From the NCBI GenBank assembly GCA_947503005.1, contig CANNCA010000002.1:806001-870000 (forward strand): a stretch of 64,000 bases of DNA, read 5' to 3'. Below are positions 61,401-64,000 of this stretch, piece by piece (within the stretch, counting starts at the first letter, position 1; each line of letters opens with the position of its first letter). Source of the stretch: an uncultured Flavobacteriaceae bacterium. Its GTDB lineage: Bacteria > Bacteroidota > Bacteroidia > Flavobacteriales > Flavobacteriaceae. Position numbers and translations under genes: made by a program. The notes below the pieces were generated by a model. That model was given only the letters and a program-made list of their open reading frames with translations, was not told the DNA's origin and made no database searches.

Positions 61401-62453
61401 TCAATGCACCCTACTTAACTTATCCATATCCATAATCTGAATATTTCGATCTTCGATTTGTATTAAGCCCTCTTTCTTAAAACTGGACAAAGTACGAATA
61501 AGGGTTTCTGTCGCCATACCCGCTACGCTGGCTAAATCACTACGCAGAATGTGCAGTCTACCTTGAGGGTCCGCTTGAAGTTTCTCAGCAAATTTTAAAA
61601 TGGTACTTGCTGTTTTTTTACGTACAGAACCATAGGCCATTTCTAACAATTGCGATTTCGTCTCAGCTAGGTCTTCTGAAAGCAAATGCAGCAATTCTAA
61701 TACCAATTGATGGTTTTCTTCAAGAACTTGCCTCAACTCCTCCTTACCTATAGCGACAAGTTCGACATCTTCCATCGCGGTAGCCGACTCGTCATAGGGT
61801 AGATTTTGGGTAAAACTCGAAAATCCGAAGAAATCGTCGGCTTTATAGATTCCGGTAATGAGCTCTTTGCCGTATTCATCTAATTTGTGTGTTTTGACGA
61901 TTCCTTTTAAAATGAGAAAAACCTGATTGGCATTTCCACCTTCGTTATACACTGATTCTCCTTGCCCTAGTTTGTAATCGCGACCATTATCGTCAATAAA
62001 GTTCTTCAATTGATGAATCGTACGGGGACCAAAGGTGACATTACCTTCTGCCGGATGTCCACTTACTGTTGCATCGTTCAATATAGCAACACGGGCCAAG
62101 CGACTTTCAATAGCTCCGATCAATTCTTCTTCTTCAAAAGGTTTTGTTAGATAATCATCAGCGCCCAATTCCATTCCCCTACGAATATCTTTTCGTTCGG
62201 TTTTCGCGGACAAATAGATAAAAGGAATAAATTTTGTTGTTACGTGGCGGCCAAGTTCTTCAAGAACCCCATAACCGTCCAATTCGGGCATCATGATATC
62301 ACAGACAATAATATCCGGTAAAAATTCCAACGCTTTGACTATACCTTTCTTTCCGTTGGGCGCGGTAAGTACTTCATAGCCTGATAATTCTAAAAGTTCG
62401 GCCGTATTCTCACGTAGTACGGTATCATCTTCAATTAACAATACTTTCTTCAT
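61401..62453 (-). CDS. Response regulator fused to cNMP-binding and CRP/FNR DNA-binding domains
   Basis: A 350-residue regulator. Receiver domain 1-125 with acidic pair in VLLIEDD, phospho-acceptor Asp52 in IIVCDIMMPELDGYG, and Lys in YLSAKTERKD. A cNMP-binding/FNR-type sensor domain follows (about 160-275, GQGESVYNEGGNANQVFLIL and DFFGFSSFTQNLPYDESATA). A winged HTH of CRP type closes it (about 280-345, LRSDLASVAGMATETLIRTL, with the Glu-xxx-Arg base-reading pair). No Cys cluster, so not an oxygen-labile FNR. It is the natural candidate to bind the TGAC-N4-GTCA dyads of this island. It is translationally coupled to the kinase (TAATG overlap). Confidence 0.92.
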   Translation of the reverse strand: MKKVLLIEDDTVLRENTAELLELSGYEVLTAPNGKKGIVKALEFLPDIIVCDIMMPELDGYGVLEELGRHVTTKFIPFIYLSAKTERKDIRRGMELGADDYLTKPFEEEELIGAIESRLARVAILNDATVSGHPAEGNVTFGPRTIHQLKNFIDDNGRDYKLGQGESVYNEGGNANQVFLILKGIVKTHKLDEYGKELITGIYKADDFFGFSSFTQNLPYDESATAMEDVELVAIGKEELRQVLEENHQLVLELLHLLSEDLAETKSQLLEMAYGSVRKKTASTILKFAEKLQADPQGRLHILRSDLASVAGMATETLIRTLSSFKKEGLIQIEDRNIQIMDMDKLSRVH

Positions 62454-63991
62454 TATGTACTTTTTTGATCACGCTTTTTTTTAACTGTATTTTTCAAGGG
62501 AAACTCAACAGTAAATGTACTCCCCTTATTTTCTTCACTTTTAAAACGAATTGCTCCGCCCAAATTCTCTAAGTGCCCTTTGACAATGTTAAGACCGATT
62601 CCCGTTCCTTGAGTCAGCAACACGTTTTCTGCCCGGTAATAACGTTCAAATATATGCTTTTGGTCATCATGAGGAATACCTATGCCCTGATCGATGACAT
62701 GAAACACTACTTTATCCGCGTAAAGATCAACCTTTAATTCGATTTCAGTATCCTCAGGAGAATATTTCAGGGCATTGTACAAAATATTGGTCAAGGCCAA
62801 CGTAACTATCTTCTCGTCTTGGTAGATGCTGACGTCATCAATATTTTGAGGATAGTCAATTTTCTGACCACTTTTGAGTATCATGTTCGCATTGTAAATG
62901 ACCTCGTTTACAACTTTGCTCAATGAAAACTCGGTTAACCTATAAATCTCTTTTCCTGTTTCCAAGCGTTCAATCGAAAGAAAATCATTCAGAATATTGT
63001 TCAAATGACGCACTTCTCCTTTAATGGTGTTTAGATGCTTATCCCTTTTTTCTTGTTGACCGGCATCGGTATATTTTCCGACCAAGGTCGCAGAAGTTAG
63101 AATACCACTTAAAGGTGTTTTGAACTCATGCGAGACCAATGAAAGGAATTTGGTTTTGAGCTCGTTGAGATCCCTCTCTTTGACAAGAGCATTTTTCAAC
63201 TGCTTAGTTCGCTCCTCCACTTTTATTTCGAGTTTTTGGGTATAATCTAATCTTTCTGTGATATCCAAGATTATGGCAACCACCATGTTCTCTTTGCCTT
63301 TGATTGAAGATTGCATGTGCACTTCCACTGGGTAGGTTGTTCCATCCTTTCGCCTATGAATGGTATCGAATTTAACTTTTTTCCCATTTTTATTCGCTAT
63401 TGGCTCTAAGAGCTTTCTAAACTCAGTGGCGGTAATTTCGGGTTTTAAATCTAAAGGTGTAAGTTCTTTAAATTCTGCCATTGAGTACCCTGTGTTTTTT
63501 TGCGCCCCGTAATTCACATTGGTAAATCGTAAAGTCTGGGCATCAAACACGTATATCTCATTGAGTGATTCATCAAGTATTTGAGCCAAGTGGCTTATTT
63601 CCTGCTCTTTCAGTCTTCTGTCTGTTACGTCCAAAATCAAGGCCATAACATAAGTGTTATCATATAGTGTAAAAGGGTTTAGACCAACTTCTAGTGGAAA
63701 TTCTTCGCCGGTTTTTCGCACGCCGAATAGGTTTCGCCCTTGTGCCATTCTACGCCTACCTTTCCTTTTATAATATTTGTTAATATGATTTTCATGTTCC
63801 GCATGATAAGATTTGGGTATTAAAATATTTAATAAACTTCCTTTCAGTTCATTTTTTTCATAACCGAACATCTCATCTGTTCTTGAATTGGTAGCCACAA
63901 TGATCTTATCACGGTTTATTACCAGTATTCCCTCTGAAACGGCATCAGAAAGTAAATTGAAAATATTACTATTCTTTTCGAATACATGCAT
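62453..63991 (-). CDS. Soluble PAS-domain sensor histidine kinase
   Basis: A 512-residue kinase without membrane segments or signal peptide, hence a cytoplasmic sensor. Two PAS domains (about 8-125, with GEEFPLEVGLNPF, and 132-247, with RRKDGTTYPVEV) are followed by a coiled coil. HisKA has His288 in LSLVSHEFKTPLSG; the ATPase domain has the N box LTNILYNALKYSPED, G1 HVIDQGIGIP and G2 GTGIGLNIVKGHLENLGG. It should phosphorylate the adjacent receiver-CRP fusion, with which it overlaps by 1 nt. The signal may be redox, a bound cofactor or energy state; no haem or flavin motif is recognisable with certainty. Its promoter lies outside the window. Confidence 0.92.
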   Translation of the reverse strand: MHVFEKNSNIFNLLSDAVSEGILVINRDKIIVATNSRTDEMFGYEKNELKGSLLNILIPKSYHAEHENHINKYYKRKGRRRMAQGRNLFGVRKTGEEFPLEVGLNPFTLYDNTYVMALILDVTDRRLKEQEISHLAQILDESLNEIYVFDAQTLRFTNVNYGAQKNTGYSMAEFKELTPLDLKPEITATEFRKLLEPIANKNGKKVKFDTIHRRKDGTTYPVEVHMQSSIKGKENMVVAIILDITERLDYTQKLEIKVEERTKQLKNALVKERDLNELKTKFLSLVSHEFKTPLSGILTSATLVGKYTDAGQQEKRDKHLNTIKGEVRHLNNILNDFLSIERLETGKEIYRLTEFSLSKVVNEVIYNANMILKSGQKIDYPQNIDDVSIYQDEKIVTLALTNILYNALKYSPEDTEIELKVDLYADKVVFHVIDQGIGIPHDDQKHIFERYYRAENVLLTQGTGIGLNIVKGHLENLGGAIRFKSEENKGSTFTVEFPLKNTVKKKRDQKST

Positions 63992-64000
63992 GGCTTAAAG

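Overview
The window reads as a chromosome segment of a marine-type Flavobacteriaceae bacterium (Bacteroidota). Grounds seen in the sequence: genes often sit 15-40 nt behind the Bacteroidota -7 promoter box TAnnTTTG; there is a SusC/SusD pair, a type IX secretion C-terminal signal, DUF4290, DUF2911 and START-like proteins, and an Asp-type MurA. No organism name can be read from the sequence itself.

Layout. 1-4.7 kb: the 5' part of a fused ResB/CcsA cytochrome c biogenesis gene, a DUF2520-kdsC-maf operon, a lipoprotein and a small MscS-like channel. 4.7-25 kb: a carbohydrate-utilisation region with a secreted PIG-L deacetylase, a 33-residue membrane peptide too short for ordinary gene calling, a sodium:solute symporter, a LacI-type regulator, SusC/SusD, a large FG-GAP/ASPIC lipoprotein, a DUF5107-TPR protein and, convergent, a GH2 beta-galactosidase lipoprotein. 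A palindrome with a central TCGA in the susC leader is the likely LacI-type operator. 25-34.4 kb: a DUF2911 protein, a T9SS cargo protein with a Glu-Glu-Pro repeat, a photolyase operon (SRPBCC, SDR without the catalytic Tyr, photolyase) behind a TTGTTTAA/TTAAACAA inverted repeat, then housekeeping and stress genes. 36.5-45.6 kb: core genes (murA, DUF4290, DUF493, a NadR-like ATPase, recQ, fmt, HU, a YqgE-family gene, aminotransferase class IV, START-like) and tRNA-Met(CAT).

Two accessory islands interrupt this. At 34.4-36.5 kb and 46.1-47.7 kb, single genes (DUF4345, amidohydrolase, DUF6326, VOC), all on the same strand, are each followed by a ~135-160-nt fold-back element. The elements begin near TGCCAAC and end near GTTGGCA or GTTATGC. 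The second island starts with a decayed XerC/IntI-like recombinase fragment, a 24-bp perfect palindrome and a GTTGGCGACA junction. This arrangement resembles an integron-like gene-cassette array and is the main candidate for an under-described system.

47.9-64 kb is a stress island: cardiolipin synthase, D-2-hydroxyacid dehydrogenase, two paralogous helical proteins, a beta-CASP hydrolase, an ATP-cone/Mrr-like nuclease, an MscS channel, a possible baeRF protein, five tandem-domain universal stress proteins, thioredoxin, a DfsB-type protein, and a soluble PAS histidine kinase with a response regulator fused to a CRP/FNR DNA-binding domain. Several of these genes carry a TGAC-N4-GTCA-like dyad whose centre lies 33 nt from the centre of a -7 box. 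One such dyad lies exactly midway between the divergent -7 boxes of a Usp gene and thioredoxin. The kinase/regulator pair is the obvious candidate controller.
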